64,000 nt of DNA from Dasypus novemcinctus (Eukaryota > Chordata > Mammalia > Cingulata > Dasypodidae). A program made the position numbers and the translations under genes. Under the pieces are notes generated by a model. The model ran no database searches and was not told the DNA's origin. It worked only from the letters and a program-made list of their open reading frames with translations. Shown piece by piece: positions 1 to 11,094 of the stretch (position 1 is the first letter of the stretch; each line of letters begins with the position of its first letter). The stretch is taken from contig NC_080702.1 in assembly GCF_030445035.2 (NCBI RefSeq), forward strand, positions 29,697,843 through 29,761,842. Reading direction: 5' to 3'.

Positions 1-681
1 GAGCACAGCCTCTGCTTTCAGGCGTTTAGTCTAATGGGGAACACGGCCATCATGTGAGCGATTGTGACACTGTGCACGTGACAGCGTGTGGAGACACGAC
101 CGGGGGAGGGCTGAGGCGGGAGGCCACGGCGGTCACCTGGGGAGAGGGGAACTTGGCCCGGACTGGGCAGTGGAAACGGAAAGAAGCGGACAGACTCGGG
201 ATGTGTTGCGACCGACAGGACTGGCTCCCTCATCTGCAGAACCCAGGCTTTCCCGACACAGGGCCGTCCAGCCAAGCGCGGGGCCCTGCGCAGCTGCAAG
301 GACAGGGCGCCGGGAGGCTGGCCCTGCTTATGGCGTGTGGGGAGCGGGGCCTGCTGCTGGGCTGGCTCGAGGGCGGGCGAGCGGGCTAGGCAGTGACCAG
401 ACCCAGCAGTGGCTCTGATCATCTCTAGCGCGCACGAGAAGCACCTGCAGAGCTTTAAGGGGCACCTGACAGCCGTGTGAGGCTGGGTGAGGTGCTCGGG
501 TTCAGATGTGTCGTGGAGGCGGGAGAGCAAGTGCCTCTAAGCCATCCACAGCTCCTGCGGGGTCTAGCCGGGATTGGAACCCCAACTTATGGCCGTCGAG
601 CCGGGCCGCGGGCGTCCGGGCCTGAGAGGGTGTTTCTGGGAGCCGGGCCCCACCCCCGCCCCGAGGCGCCGGCTTCCTTAC
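1..681 (-). other. ASF1B: ASF1B intron 2 (5' part of the intron only)
   Basis: This is GC-rich sequence downstream of the ASF1B exon 2 donor. I see no continuation of the ASF1B reading frame here, so exon 3 and the rest of the gene must lie to the left of the window. No other feature could be supported. Confidence 0.6.
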
Positions 682-797
682 CTGGAAGACGAACATGTGT
701 CTGCCGGCGGGCACGGGGCCCACCAGCACCGAGTCCAGGATCTGATCGAACGCCTCGCTCTCGGCGGAGCCCACGTAGATGATCTTCCACTCCAGGT
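682..797 (-). CDS. ASF1B: ASF1B coding exon 2 (histone chaperone ASF1B, residues 37-75)
   Basis: The minus strand encodes the ASF1 core stretch DLEWKIIYVGSAESEAFDQ followed by ILDSVLVGPVPAGRHMFVFQ. The acceptor is CAG at 798-800 and the donor is CAG|GTAAGG at 684/681. The 116-nt exon follows the 109-nt coding part of exon 1 and the join is in frame: exon 1 ends GAC-G and exon 2 starts AC-CTG, giving Asp-Asp-Leu. ASF1B binds the H3-H4 dimer and hands it to CAF-1 or HIRA during replication-coupled and independent nucleosome assembly. This exon forms part of the immunoglobulin-like beta sandwich. The paralogue ASF1A is very similar, but the N-terminal sequence and the position next to ADGRL1 favour ASF1B. 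The gene is cut by the window edge. Confidence 0.95.
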
Positions 798-2984
798 CTG
801 CAAGGACAGGGGGTGAGGAGCCGCGGGGGGGCGGGGAGGGCGTCTTCTCCAGGGTGACGGGACAGGGCCGGGGCTGGGTCCTTACCTTCCTGGTCTTAAA
901 GGTTTGTTGTTGCTATGCTTAGGCTTCTGTGGAGGGTCAGGGTCTAGGTAATCGCAGTGCTAGGGTTACTGTTAGGCTCGGGCTTGGGTTAGGACCAAAG
1001 TCAGGGGTTTTGGTGGTGTCGTCGTTAAAAACTCGGGTGCACACCTGACCTCCACTGAGCCCTGCGGGGCAGCCCTGAACGCTGGGGTTCCCGGGGCGGC
1101 CCCGCTCCGCCAGGCAGCCTCGCCTCTGCGCTCTGGGGAAGCGCTGGCCTCTCCCAGCGTGGGGCGGGGGGGGGGGACCGTCTGGCAGCCGCTGAATTAA
1201 GGGCCACGTGAGGGAGGCGTGCTGAGGAGGGCGTCGGGCTATTTCGGGGCCCTCCCCCCCCCGCGTGCTGGGAGGGGCAGCAGCATCCTTTTTCACACAC
1301 AGGGACTGCTGCCACCCCCCGGAGCAGCTCCCTCGACAGCTGGGGCAGGACAGCCGATTCCAGCCCAGCAGGAGGGGGGACGGAGGGGCTGCCGGGAGAG
1401 CCGGCCGGTCCCGGCCACAGCATCCTGGGGGGAGCCTCTGAAGCCCTCAGCGGCGCCCTGTCCACGCCTGCAGGCTCAGGCGATCCTGAAAAGAGGGTGC
1501 TGGAGGCCTCAGGCACATGGAGCACAGCGAGGCCCACTGCCTCCTGCGGGAGGGCCAAGTGTACCAGGGGTGAGGGCGAGGGCACACCAGTGCTGGGGAG
1601 CTTGGCAGGGGACCCGGAGTTTCGCCAGCTGCGGTTTTCGCAGGAAGCCAAGTCTCCTGGAAGCTGCCTTCTCAGGCACCTTGCGGGAGCACCCCACGCT
1701 GGAGGCACACTGGCGTGGGGCCGCCGGCCTCGGAGGCCGCCTGAGCCCACGTCCTTCTGTGACACACCCGCGTCGAGTCCCCTCCCGTGGCAGCTGCGCC
1801 CGGGTCGGTCCGCTCAGGCGTCCTCACAGATCTGCCAGATCTGGGAAGCTCTTGGGCTCTGTGGAGGCCAAACCCCAGCGCCGCCTTATTTGTAGGAAGG
1901 AAGTGGACTTTGATTTATTTTTGGTACGAGTAGTGACACCGCTAGAATCGAATTTTGGGGAAGAACGAGAAAACAGGCCTAGCCCCGACCTCACTTTTCC
2001 AAACGCAACTCTTATTTTGGTTTTGCTTCCTCCCGGCCTTTCCCCCTCCAAACCAGAGGAGTCCCGTGTATGTGCGTGCGCAAGCAAAATGAAACAGAGC
2101 AGGCCCCGGTGTATACCACAGGCGCTCAGTGCTGTCCCGCCGACGTCGGGAACTGCCGGCAGAACCTGCAGAGACCGTTTCGGTGCTGCTGCCAGGTGAG
2201 GCCAGGCCGGTGGGCCACCGTGGCTCCCTCAGGGCTGGCCAGAGAGAAACCGAAGGATTAACTGAGGGCCAGGCTGCAAAATGCTGACTCGGGAGTTAGA
2301 GGAGCTGACAAAATGCATCGACGGAAGGCAGGGGACGCCCTGAAGTGGGGCATACAAGCTGGAATCTTCTTCAGTTTGTTAGAGGGTTTTGAGCAGCGTC
2401 GCACTTCAAAATGAATTCGGTTACCTGCGCAACCCTCCTTTAGAAGGAAATACAGGCCACCGCCAGAGCCCGCCCGCCCTTGGACCTACAGTTGGCAGGA
2501 CACGACTGCACACACGCCTTCCTGGGTACCCAACCTGACAGGCACCCCATCTCGAGGGTAACTCGACCGCGTGACGCTACGTCCTAACGTTACCACCCAA
2601 GCAGCACGGAAGAGGCACCTCCGCTGTCTATGAAAACAAAGGACCGACAATGTGGCTAAAGATGCAGAAAAGATGACTGTGGCTCAACCAGCTGAAGCCT
2701 GTTTTTCTAACCCCCCCCCCTTTTTTTTTTCCACTTAACACGTATAGCGGCCTTTTTCTGTTGCTCGCTCAGCCTTTGTTCCTAACCGCACAGCTGAACC
2801 TTGGCCTCGCCGCGGCGCCTCAGCTCTGGGTTGGAACATCTGGCTTCAATGACTTATTCCACCAGTGCCCGCTGAATTCTCACGTAAACAGGAGGCGGGG
2901 AGCACACCTACCATATTAAACGCGGGCCCGGGCCGGGAAAGCACCTACTTCCAGATGTCAAGGAGCCAAGAGGGAACGGGTCCG

Positions 2985-3380
2985 CTTACTGGCTGGGGGT
3001 TGGGTGGCTCACTGGACTTTCAGCTTGCCAGCCCTGAGAGGTAACGAGACTGACAGATTTCTCCAGGACCTGACAGATATCTGAAGCCGAGCCCACTCCT
3101 TCTGTTTGGGAGGCAGGAAGTGGATTCTGTCGGGAATTGTCTGCTTCGTGGCAAGACCGGGAAGAGGTAGAAAGCAGGTAAGTAGGTTGGCGTGTCGCAG
3201 TCACGGGTGGCCCTGGAGGTGGAACCGGGGTCCCTGCTTCTAGGCTGGGGTGGGCTTTCCCACCTGAGCTTCTCTGAGCACAAGCTCTTTGCTAGCTGCA
3301 CCCCCTTCACTCTGTTTGGAGAGTGTCCTGTTTGGCAATAAACTCCCTGGTCATGCCTACCGGTGCTTCACCTCTGGAAA
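2985..3380 (+). repeat. Possible LTR-like fragment with AATAAA
   Basis: The block ends with a T/G-rich stretch and 'ggcaataaactccctggtc' at 3335-3353, which resembles the R-region polyadenylation context of retroviral LTRs. I could not define both termini or a target-site duplication, so this is a weak call. It could simply be unique intronic sequence. Confidence 0.25.
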
Positions 3381-5039
3381 AGGGTAAGGTTCTCTCTCTC
3401 TCACCACCGGGATCAGAGCAACGATGAAGAACCTGCACTTGGGACTCAGAGGCATGCTCTGGTCCTAACACTCCCACAAACTGGCCTTGGAGGAGTCATG
3501 CCACATCCCTCTACCAAAAAATTTTAAAACCAGCCTTCCCCGCTCCGATTCTATAAACAGATCAGAAAAGCAATAAGGCAGGGGCTTCCTAGGATTAAAA
3601 GTACTGGATCGGCACCGCACAACCATTTTGAATTCCAGGAGCACAACTGGGCACACTGCAACCCGATCTGCTGTCATCTGGGCACTGCCAATCCTTAACC
3701 TGCCAGCTCCTTAAAGCTCCTCCTGGCTTTAAAATGAAATCTTCGGCGGTGCCACTCCACACTTTATTTACGCCCTGCCTCCTTCCAGAAGGGATTTGAC
3801 TTGGTTTGTTCTCTAGTCACAAATAGACTTCTTAATTTAAAAAGGATTAAGAGAATCCAGGGAGAGGCTGACCCACTGGCTCAGCCCCCAGGGGTACACC
3901 CATCTCCAACAGCATCCGCCAGGAGCTAATCTGAACCAAGCACCCACCTGCCACCCAGGGGGCTCCTGAACAGACCCCCCACCTCGCAGGCTTACTGATC
4001 TCCACCTCCTCAGCTAGCTGTTGCCTCTTTTTTGTTTAACCACCCAGAGGATTTGTGGTGTCAGGGAGAACTTTCCCCTGAAAGCAAAGGCTACCTGAGC
4101 CATCCAGTTTCAGATTGTTCTAGACCTTTCTTTGGTGGGGGCTCCCGTCATCTCTGTGAGATGATGGCTGTGTCCACCTTTACGTCAGAGATGAAGTACC
4201 ACCTCTGGGAGGGCACCTGATGCCCAAACGGCCGAAGGCCCTCGGCTCAGTGTTTGAAGCAGGATATGGTGATGGCTCAGCTCAGCCCACCCGCCTCCCA
4301 GACTAGGTGAGAGCATCCAAAGTGTTGGAAGAATTGCTGTAGTGAGCCTCCTGGAAACTGGTGAGCAGGCCGTGGGCACCAGCTCATGCTTCCCTGGCTC
4401 TGCCACCCCTCAGATGTGAGTGTGCCCACCAACTGACACCCGGAGAGGGAGAAAAGGGGGCTTGGGAGGACCAAGGTACCCTCAAAGGCTGGAGCCAGAA
4501 GTCAGGCCATCCCTTGCCAGATGGAGCTCAAGGATAGGGGGCTGGGGTAACCCTGAAAAGGAGGAAAGTTCCATTTGAGAGTAGAGAACAAACAGACGGC
4601 TGAGGTGGGGAGCTGTTTAAATATCAGCAAGTTGGCAGGTAAATGGGGAGACAGAGTGAGTGAAGGCTTGCTACAGGAGAGAGGATTTTCACAGTCAAAA
4701 AGGAGGATGAAGGTTGAAGACTCCATAGGGAAAACGGGGTGGGGGGGAGGGGAAGGAGGAGACACTGGCAGGGAGACGTGGGAATTGGGGAGGAGCCTCC
4801 AAGCATAAAACTGGGTGGCTGGGGCACCACACAAAAGGAGGGATCTTGGAAGGGATCTGGCCACAGAGAAGACAGGGAAACTGAGGGTCTCAGCAGGTTT
4901 AAAAATGGAGGCTGAGAAGGTCTCTAGGTAGCAAATGGATGACTGGGAAAACTCCCAGAGAAAAAAGAGGGGGATGATAAGCCTCCACTAGGAAAGGTGT
5001 GGGGGCCCTCCGGGAACATCACGATAGGCTTTTGGGGGG

Positions 5040-5285
5040 GGGGTTCAACATGCAGAGGGCAGAGTTGGCCTTGAGGGTCTCCAGAGGGAGATCGGGGTTA
5101 GCCTGGCGGAAGGTGGCCACGGGGAGTTGGGGTGGGGGGAAATCCACGGGGAGTTGGGGTGGGGGGAAAGGGTTTTTCACGGGGCGGTCGAGGTTGGGGA
5201 AGGCGTCCACCGGAAGGTCGGAGTTGGCCTTGGGGGGGAGGGTCTCCATGGGAAGGTTGGGGTCCGCCCGGCGGGAGGGGGTCCC
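5040..5285. repeat. G-rich intronic minisatellite (27-bp exact unit at 5117-5170, degenerate flanks)
   Basis: A 27-bp unit starting 'ccacggggagttggggtgg' occurs at 5117 and again at 5144. Diverged versions ('ccaccggaaggtcggagttgg', 'ccatgggaaggttggggtcc') continue to about 5280, and others lie to the left from about 5050. It lies a few tens of bases inside intron 1 of ASF1B. Its plus strand is strongly G-rich. Confidence 0.75.
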
Positions 5286-5304
5286 CACGCAGGCCCAGCC
5301 TCAC

Positions 5305-5413
5305 CGTCCGCCAGGGCCTCATTGCACTCGAAACTGATCTCGAACCGGAAGGGGCTGTGGAAGGGGCTCGGGTTCTCCAGCACCGCCACGTTCAGCACCG
5401 ACACCTTGGCCAT
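5305..5413 (-). CDS. ASF1B: ASF1B coding exon 1 (residues 1-36 plus one base)
   Basis: The ATG is at 5413-5411, and the exon encodes MAKVSVLNVAVLENPSPFHS and then PFRFEISFECNEALAD, the family's invariant N-terminus. The donor is GACG|GTGAGG at 5305/5304. The start is chosen because ASF1 proteins begin exactly MAKV and because the exon lies directly downstream of a CpG-island promoter. This segment supplies the first beta strands of the histone-binding fold. The two exons in the window give 75 of about 202 residues. No defect is visible. Confidence 0.96.
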
Positions 5414-5557
5414 CGCCTCGCCGGGGCCGGGGCCGCAGGCGGAGCCGCGGCCGAGCCCACGTTAGCGTCCGCGGAGGTCAAGAGCACGGCCCTGCCGGAG
5501 AGGACCCTGCCCCCTTCTCTACGCGGCCCGAACTGCGCACCGCGTCCGCGCGCAGCC

Positions 5558-5577
5558 TTCAAATAGCCAGTCCCGCC
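5558..5577 (-). promoter_or_regulatory. ASF1B: CHR element (TTTGAA) with adjacent GGCGGGA (CDE/E2F-like)
   Basis: On the coding (minus) strand GGCGGGA (5577-5571) is followed by CTGGCTA and TTTGAA (5563-5558). TTTGAA is the cell-cycle genes homology region bound by MuvB/DREAM. The nearest CCAAT box lies about 20 bp upstream. The spacing between the GC element and the CHR is larger than the classical 4 bp, so the GC element may act as a separate E2F site. Confidence 0.65.
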
Positions 5578-6108
5578 TTCCGGCCAATCAGCGCCAACGC
5601 CCTCCCGAGGCAAGAGCCGGGCCTCAGCCAATCCTGGAGCTTCAGTCGGCGCGCGCCGGGATTCCCTGGGCCAATCCGCGGAGCTCCCTCCCTAGAGTGC
5701 GCGAAGGGGGCGGGCCTATCCCCTTGCTCCCGTGGGAGTCACCCCCCCCAGCGGAACCAATCCGCAGCGTCTCCGACTCGGGCGGGGGCGGAGCCAGAGC
5801 GCGGGGCTACTCTGGGCCAATCTGAAGGGTTCCCGCACCGGCGTGGCGCGCGCTTCGCCCGGTCCATCCGGGGCCGCAGTCCGCAGAGGGCTGCGCCGCC
5901 AACGGCCGAGAGGGGGCGCGCGGCGCTCGCTCAAGACGGCGGGAAGGGCGGTGCTCGTGCCCTCAGTGATTGACAACCGGGAAGGGGTGGGGACACGAAA
6001 GCCCGTTTTCTAAGAAGTGATTGGCTGGCTTGGCCGCGGTGGGCGGTCACAGAAGAAGGCTCGGCTGGTGATTGGTGGATAGGAGCGGAAGTCGGTTGTA
6101 CCCGGCGT

Positions 6109-6148
6109 GAGGAGAGCGAGGGGGCGCGGCTGCGGCGTCTGTCAGCAG
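6109..6148 (+). other. Candidate divergent first exon end (CAG|GTGAGC)
   Basis: A strong plus-strand splice donor CAG|GTGAGC is at 6146-6151, at the far edge of the ASF1B CpG island and facing away from ASF1B. Divergent unstable transcripts are common at such promoters. No coding potential is visible, and the exon start is a guess. Confidence 0.25.
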
Positions 6149-6150
6149 GT

Positions 6151-8600
6151 GAGCGTTGCCGGGCGCTTTTTTGAGGAACTCGGGGCTCCCGAGGCCAAGG
6201 TGGTGAACTTTTGACAACCCTTGCGGGGAGTGGGAGCGGCGGGGGGCGCGCGGGCCTCGGCGGGCCGACCCTGTTCGAATCCCGCCGTCGCCACCTCAGG
6301 GCCGACTGGGGGGGGTTTGCGAGTAGATAACGTTCAAAGCGCTTCAGTGCGAGTCGGAGCGTTCGGGGCTCGAGTCCGGAAAAGAATGCCCGGACACGAC
6401 CGCGCGGTGCTTCCAGAAACTTCTCCCACCTCCCCGCCAGGTGCAGAGCGCCTTGGCCAACCCGCCTGGAAGAACCTTCTGGAAGATTCCAGGAGCTTCC
6501 GCACCCACTCCCAGCGCTGTCCAGTGGAAAAAGAACGCCCGCCGCTTTCCCAGTCTGACATTTTAAAAAAATTAGTGCCGGAAAAATGAGAAATATGAAA
6601 TCGGTGTCAATCATGTGCTCTCTTAAATCGAACACGGCTAAAAATATCCCGACGAGTAATCCATTAAAAATCCTAATAGGCGATTTGCATTATTTAAGTA
6701 GTAAGGCTTGGGAATCCCGAGTCCGATTTACACCCCACAGCCCATCCGCAACTAGGAAGCCGACTTTAATAAATCTTTTTAATAAATCTTGATGGGACAG
6801 TGTGGCTCCGGCCCCACCTGTCATCCGACTGGCAGTTGAAAAATGCTTCGGCAGGTTAGGAAATGAAGAGTTTCCCACCACTCGCGTTTTTCCTCCCCAG
6901 GCCGTTTTTGTCCTTTATCGATGACTCTGAAAATTGGGTTATGTTCGTTTCTTATTGACTTGGAAGATCACCCCTGCAAAATAGCTTCACTGTGCCCCAG
7001 TTGTTCCAGATAATTCCACGAGTCCCATCGGGCCTCCGTGGTTCAAGCTGGTTCTCAGTTTCGGTTTTCCCTGGTTAAAATCAGGCGAAATTGCCAGGCT
7101 GAGCTTCCACAGCGGCAAGAGCCCCGTTCAGGTGCTCAGGGTCCACGCCGCGCCAGGGGACGACAGTGCAGGACGGAAGTAAGCTGGGTCAAGGCCGCTC
7201 CCCTGCTCTAAAATCCGAATGGTTGTCTGTCCGTTTGAGGGGCGAGAGCTCTGTCTGCAAGCCCTGCCTGGTTTGCTTCCCGCAGCCCCAACCTGAGCGC
7301 AGCCGAACGCACCCTCTTCCGTTGTTCCTGTGAACCCTGACAGGCCACTGCTGGCTCTGGGCAGGTTGGCGCCTTCTCGTCATTTGGGGCGCTCGTCAGA
7401 TGCCTTCTCCTCTGAGAAACCTTTGCAAAGGTCCCCTGGACGGTGTTCAAACTCATTCGGTATTCTGGATCTTCTAGGAAGGGGTGTGTATCAGGGCTCT
7501 CTAGGGAAACAGAATCAACAAGATCTATCTGTCAATGGTATGAGGTTCTGTATGAGCCCCTCACGCAGCCTGGGGAGGCACAAGTCCAGGTTCCGCAGGC
7601 AGGTGCAACCAGGGGCTGCAGTGAAAGGCCAGTGACGGTTCTGGACGAGTTCTGGGAGACACTGGAAGATGAGCTGGGAAATGCTCAATGCTGGAATCGC
7701 TTCCCCTGCTAAGGCCTTCGGCTGACTGGGTTAGGCGTCACTCGCTGCTGATGGCAAGCTCCCTGACTGATGTGCTAATAACCAGCCATCTATGATTTAC
7801 CACTGCAGTAACGTCAGTGGTGACTCAGGTCCATAATGCCCTTGTATGACTGCCCAGTGCTTGCTTGACCAAACGCCGGGCACAGTTACCTGGCCGAGGT
7901 GACACCATCGCCTGCCCATCGCAGGTGTAAGCCTCCGTTTCTCCCCCCAGACCTTAATCAACACATCCAAACCACCACCAGCATCTCTCCCAGCCACCTC
8001 TGTAGCTTCCTCAGAGTCTCAAAGGCTTCGGGACACTAGACACTTTTTTTGTATCTACATCCTGCATTAAGTTTGAAAAAAAAAAAAGTGTGTTCAAAAA
8101 TTAAAAGTGTTTTTTCCCTTTTGAAATTATTTGCCTGCAAGAAAACTCACATTTAAGATTGGCTGTGATTTCTTGGCAATCACTGGGCATACTCTGGGAA
8201 TTTTTATGGCTCGAGAAAATTAATTTTCAAATTATTTCCAAAGGTAGTCACTTGTTCGTGAGTATTAAAGTCAGCGATGAATGAAGTTGCCATGATGTTA
8301 CATTCTCTAGGCATTTCATTAAACATTTCCTGGTTCCGACTTTGCCTTGTTTTTGTTTTGCTTTTCTGCTCTGGGGAACCTTTCCCGCCGTCTTCCCTGC
8401 CCCCTGAAATGCTCATCAGCCAACAGAATTATGTCTGTGTTGCTAATGGAGAAAACGGCCCTGACTAAATGGCGTTCTTCAGACGCCTGGCCGAACGAGC
8501 TTCAAATGTGAACCAGAGCATGGCGTTTTCCTGTTTAGACCGTCAAAGGTTTACGGGTAGAAGGAAACCTAAGCGCTCCAATGCGGCTTTGGAGGCCTTG
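6151..8600. other. Intergenic region, mostly unclassified
   Basis: After the CpG island the sequence becomes AT-richer. A block from about 7487 to 8040, beginning 'tgtatcagggctctctaggg', has the look of an interspersed repeat but I could not name the family or find its ends. No gene is supported. Confidence 0.5.
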
Positions 8601-8619
8601 CACGGTGGCCTCCGCTGAC

Positions 8620-8885
8620 CTGGAGCTCACCTATCCCTCTCTGTCACACTCCGCAGCGCAGCCGTACTGGCTTTATGCCCCCTCCTTCAACCCACCAAGC
8701 CTGTTCCTGCCTCGGGGCTTGGCACGCGCCAGGCCTGCCGCCTGGAATGCGCTTTCCCCGAAGTTGCTTGGCTGTCTCGATGTTTACGTTTCAGTGCAAA
8801 TGTCCCTTCAGAAGAGCCTTCCTGGGCTGCCCTATTTAAAGGAGCCCTTCCTCAATCGCATCAAACTGTCGTATGCTCTTAGTAG
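8620..8885 (-). mobile_element. L2 LINE fragment (3' region, reverse orientation)
   Basis: The text 'ttcctgcctcggggcttggcac', 'gcctggaatgcgctttcccc' and 'aaatgtcccttcagaagagcc' matches the well-known reverse complement of the L2 3' region in mammals (the 'cctcagggcctttgca...ctgcctggaa' block). It is ancient and diverged. Confidence 0.65.
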
Positions 8886-8911
8886 CACTTAGCAGAATCT
8901 TTAATTAGCTT

Positions 8912-9026
8912 GGTTTTTTTTTTTAACTTCTTTTTTAAATTGGGAAGTACTGGGGATTGAAGCCGGGAGCTTGTACATGGGAAGCAGGTGCTCAACCACT
9001 GAGCTCCAGCAGCTTCTCCTCCCCTA
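8912..9026 (-). mobile_element. DAS SINE, short tRNA-derived form
   Basis: Read on the minus strand it gives a tRNA-like head with 'gctcagtggttgagcacctg' and 'caatccccagtac', followed by an A-rich tail (T-rich on the plus strand at 8912-8940). This is the tRNA-derived armadillo SINE form. Confidence 0.8.
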
Positions 9027-9559
9027 GGTTGGTTTTTAGACTGTGTTCCTGTTGCTCATCACGCTTCAGGGCATTGAAAGCTGGCTGAGGACAGGGGCCT
9101 TCCCCGGCTTGCTCTATATTCCATTACCAGGGCTTGGCACAGGCATCCAGAAAGTCTTTTGTAGATATTTTTAGAGAAGAAATCCATAAAAGTCTTTAGC
9201 GTAGTACTTGGAATGTGAAAAGCACGCGGTAGACATGAACTGCTAGTAGTACACAATGATAAGAAGATATGCTCTCCTTTCGTAATATTTCAGGTGCCCA
9301 CACACAAAGTATAAGGAATACTATAATAAACACTCTTTACACATTACTCAGATTAAGAAGTGAAACCTTAGAGATCCCATTGACAAGGCTTACCTCTGTC
9401 GCAAACCCATTCCCCTCCCTTTTTCCTCAGGTGTGATTACAACCCTGAATTTGGTGTAAAGTTTTACGTGCATGGTTTTGTATCTTTGTACACACGTGTT
9501 GTCGATCACTATACTGTATTGTTTTTCGTGTTTTGCAATTTTACGTCCGTGGTACTCAT

Positions 9560-10090
9560 GCGAAGAAGAGCTGTAGCAGGCTGTCTTCGAGACTGCTCCC
9601 CTTCGAAAGGCCTGCTTGTGAGGTTGGCTCTCGGCTGGCATCTGGGAACTGGGGTTTTGGGAGGATCCCGGCATCCTCTAAATGAGAGGAGCTCATTGTG
9701 TCTACACTGTGCAGACAGAGTGGTTTGTGCTTTCTGCGGCAAGTCGGGAATTTTGATTTGTGCCAGGCAGAGGGCGCCTAAGTGACCAGCCCCCAATAAA
9801 AGCCCTGAGCACTGAGTCTCTAGTGACCTCTGGGAGACTTGTCATCACAGCCCATTGGTGGAGGAACTAAGCGTGTCCTGCCTAACTCCCCCGGGAGAGG
9901 ACGCCGGAAGTTTGCGCCTGGTGTCCTCCCACCCCTGTCCCAGGTGCCTCTCGCTTTTGCTGGTTTTGCTCTGTCTCCTTTTGCTGTAATACATCCTAGC
10001 GGTGCGCTCTCCTAGATGCTAAATCTTGCAAGCCCTCTTGGTACTGAGTCACCAAACCTAGGGTGGTCTCGGGACCTCTGACACAGTGTC
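9560..10090 (+). mobile_element. LTR-like block with AATAAA (ERVL-like, solitary)
   Basis: The sequence 'ccccaataaaagccctgagc' around 9790, followed by a C/T-rich 3' part ('ttttgctctgtctccttttgctgtaata'), resembles the poly(A) region and R/U5 of old mammalian LTRs. Ends are uncertain and no coding remnant is attached, which suggests a solitary LTR. Confidence 0.4.
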
Positions 10091-10339
10091 GTCCTGGATG
10101 CAGCCTTCTGACTGGGCTAGGACTAGGGCGAGGCCAGCGGGACCCCTGAGACGGGAGGCTCCAGAAGGTGCGTGCGCTCTCGGCCGTTCAGGAGCTCAGC
10201 GCTGCCCCTGTGACCCCGAGGGTGACCCCTCACGTGCCTCGCTTGGGTCTTGGCCCAGCCTTCTGCAGCTTTGTTCATCCAACATGATGCTTCTGTGATT
10301 TGTGTATGTTGAAACCTGTGTGAAACTTTAAAAATCTTT

Positions 10340-10905
10340 TATTTGCACTGCTACCTGACTGCACAGTTCAATGTGGTAGCCACTAGCCACACATGGCAAT
10401 TTAGATTTAAATTAATTAAAACGGAAAGTTCTTTTCCTCAGTCTTACTAGGCACATTTTAAAAAAGACTTATTTTATTTCTTTCTCCCCACCCCTCGTTG
10501 TTTGTGGTCACTGCTCTCTGTGTCTGTTTGTTGGGTGCTCGTTGCCTTTTTTAGGAGGCATGGAAACCGAACCCAGGACCTCCCATGTGGAGGGAGGCAC
10601 CCAGTGGCTAGAGCCACCTCTACTCCTGCTTGTTTTGTTCATTAGGTTTCTTCGTTGCGTCAGTGCACCAGCCCACCTGTCACATCAGCTCGCTGTCTTG
10701 CTCCTCTTTAGGGGACACAGGAACTGAACCTGGGTCTTCCTGTGCGGTAGGCAGGCACTCAACTGCTTGAGCCACACCCACTTCTCACTAGTCACGTATG
10801 CAGTCATAGAAGCCATCTGTGGATAGTAGCTACTGTACGGGGTAGCAGAGATAGAAAACATTTCCATCATCACAGAAAGTCCTCATGGACTGTGCTATTA
10901 TAAAG
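10340..10905. mobile_element. Non-autonomous hAT-like DNA transposon, split by a DAS SINE
   Basis: The left half (10340-10460) has 'gtggtagccactagccacac'. The right half (10794-10905) has 'agaaaacatttccatcatca' followed by 'cagaaagtcc'. In intact mammalian copies these two stretches belong to one short element with inverted ends; here they are 333 bp apart because a DAS SINE sits between them. I recognise the element type by its text but do not assign a family name. Confidence 0.6.
10461..10793 (-). mobile_element. DAS SINE, long or dimeric form, inserted in a hAT-like element
   Basis: The plus strand shows a T-rich start and 'ctctgtgtctgtttgttggg', then 'gaaccgaacccaggacctcc', then a second unit ending 'cttgagccacacccacttct'. 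This is the reverse complement of a DAS head plus body, with two head-like blocks. It interrupts the older DNA transposon described at 10340-10905. Confidence 0.75.
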
Positions 10906-11094
10906 TACTCTGTTACGACTACATCAGCTTCCTTATCCATTCACCTCTTGGCTGAAACCTAGATGGTTTCCAGGTTTTTACTGTTCCAAACCACACTGCA
11001 GTGTTCATTGTTGAAGATGTCTCCTTGTGCACAGGGGCAGAAGTTTGTCTAAGATACTAATCTAGGAGGTGAATTGCTGGGTCATCGGTTACGA

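Larger units (their letters stand above)
798..5304 (-). other. ASF1B: ASF1B intron 1
   Basis: The intron runs from donor GTGAGG at 5304 to the CAG acceptor at 798-800. It holds a G-rich minisatellite close to exon 1 (5117-5170), a possible LTR-like fragment around 2985-3380, and short GC-poor unique stretches. I found no conserved reading frame in the rest. Confidence 0.8.
5414..6150 (-). promoter_or_regulatory. ASF1B: ASF1B CpG-island promoter with CCAAT-box array
   Basis: This GC-rich, CpG-rich block lies immediately upstream of the ASF1B ATG and has no obvious TATA box. Exact CCAAT boxes read on the plus strand lie at 5584-5588, 5628-5632, 5671-5675, 5757-5761 and 5817-5821. Inverted copies (ATTGG) lie at 6020-6024 and 6071-6075. 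The first three are spaced 44 and 43 bp apart, which suits cooperative NF-Y binding. A palindromic-type E2F match GGCGGGAA is at 5938-5945. Such a layout is known for cell-cycle genes; ASF1B is reported as an E2F/DREAM-type proliferation gene. The exact start site cannot be seen from sequence; it is probably between 5420 and 5560. Confidence 0.85.

Noticed and set aside
1219-2199. 326-codon plus-strand frame in ASF1B intron 1
   Set aside because: Compositional; ordinary intron sequence with no domain or splice support.
5968-5972. An eighth CCAAT box in the ASF1B promoter (GATTGAC)
   Set aside because: It reads TCAAT on the other strand, so the first C of the core is missing.
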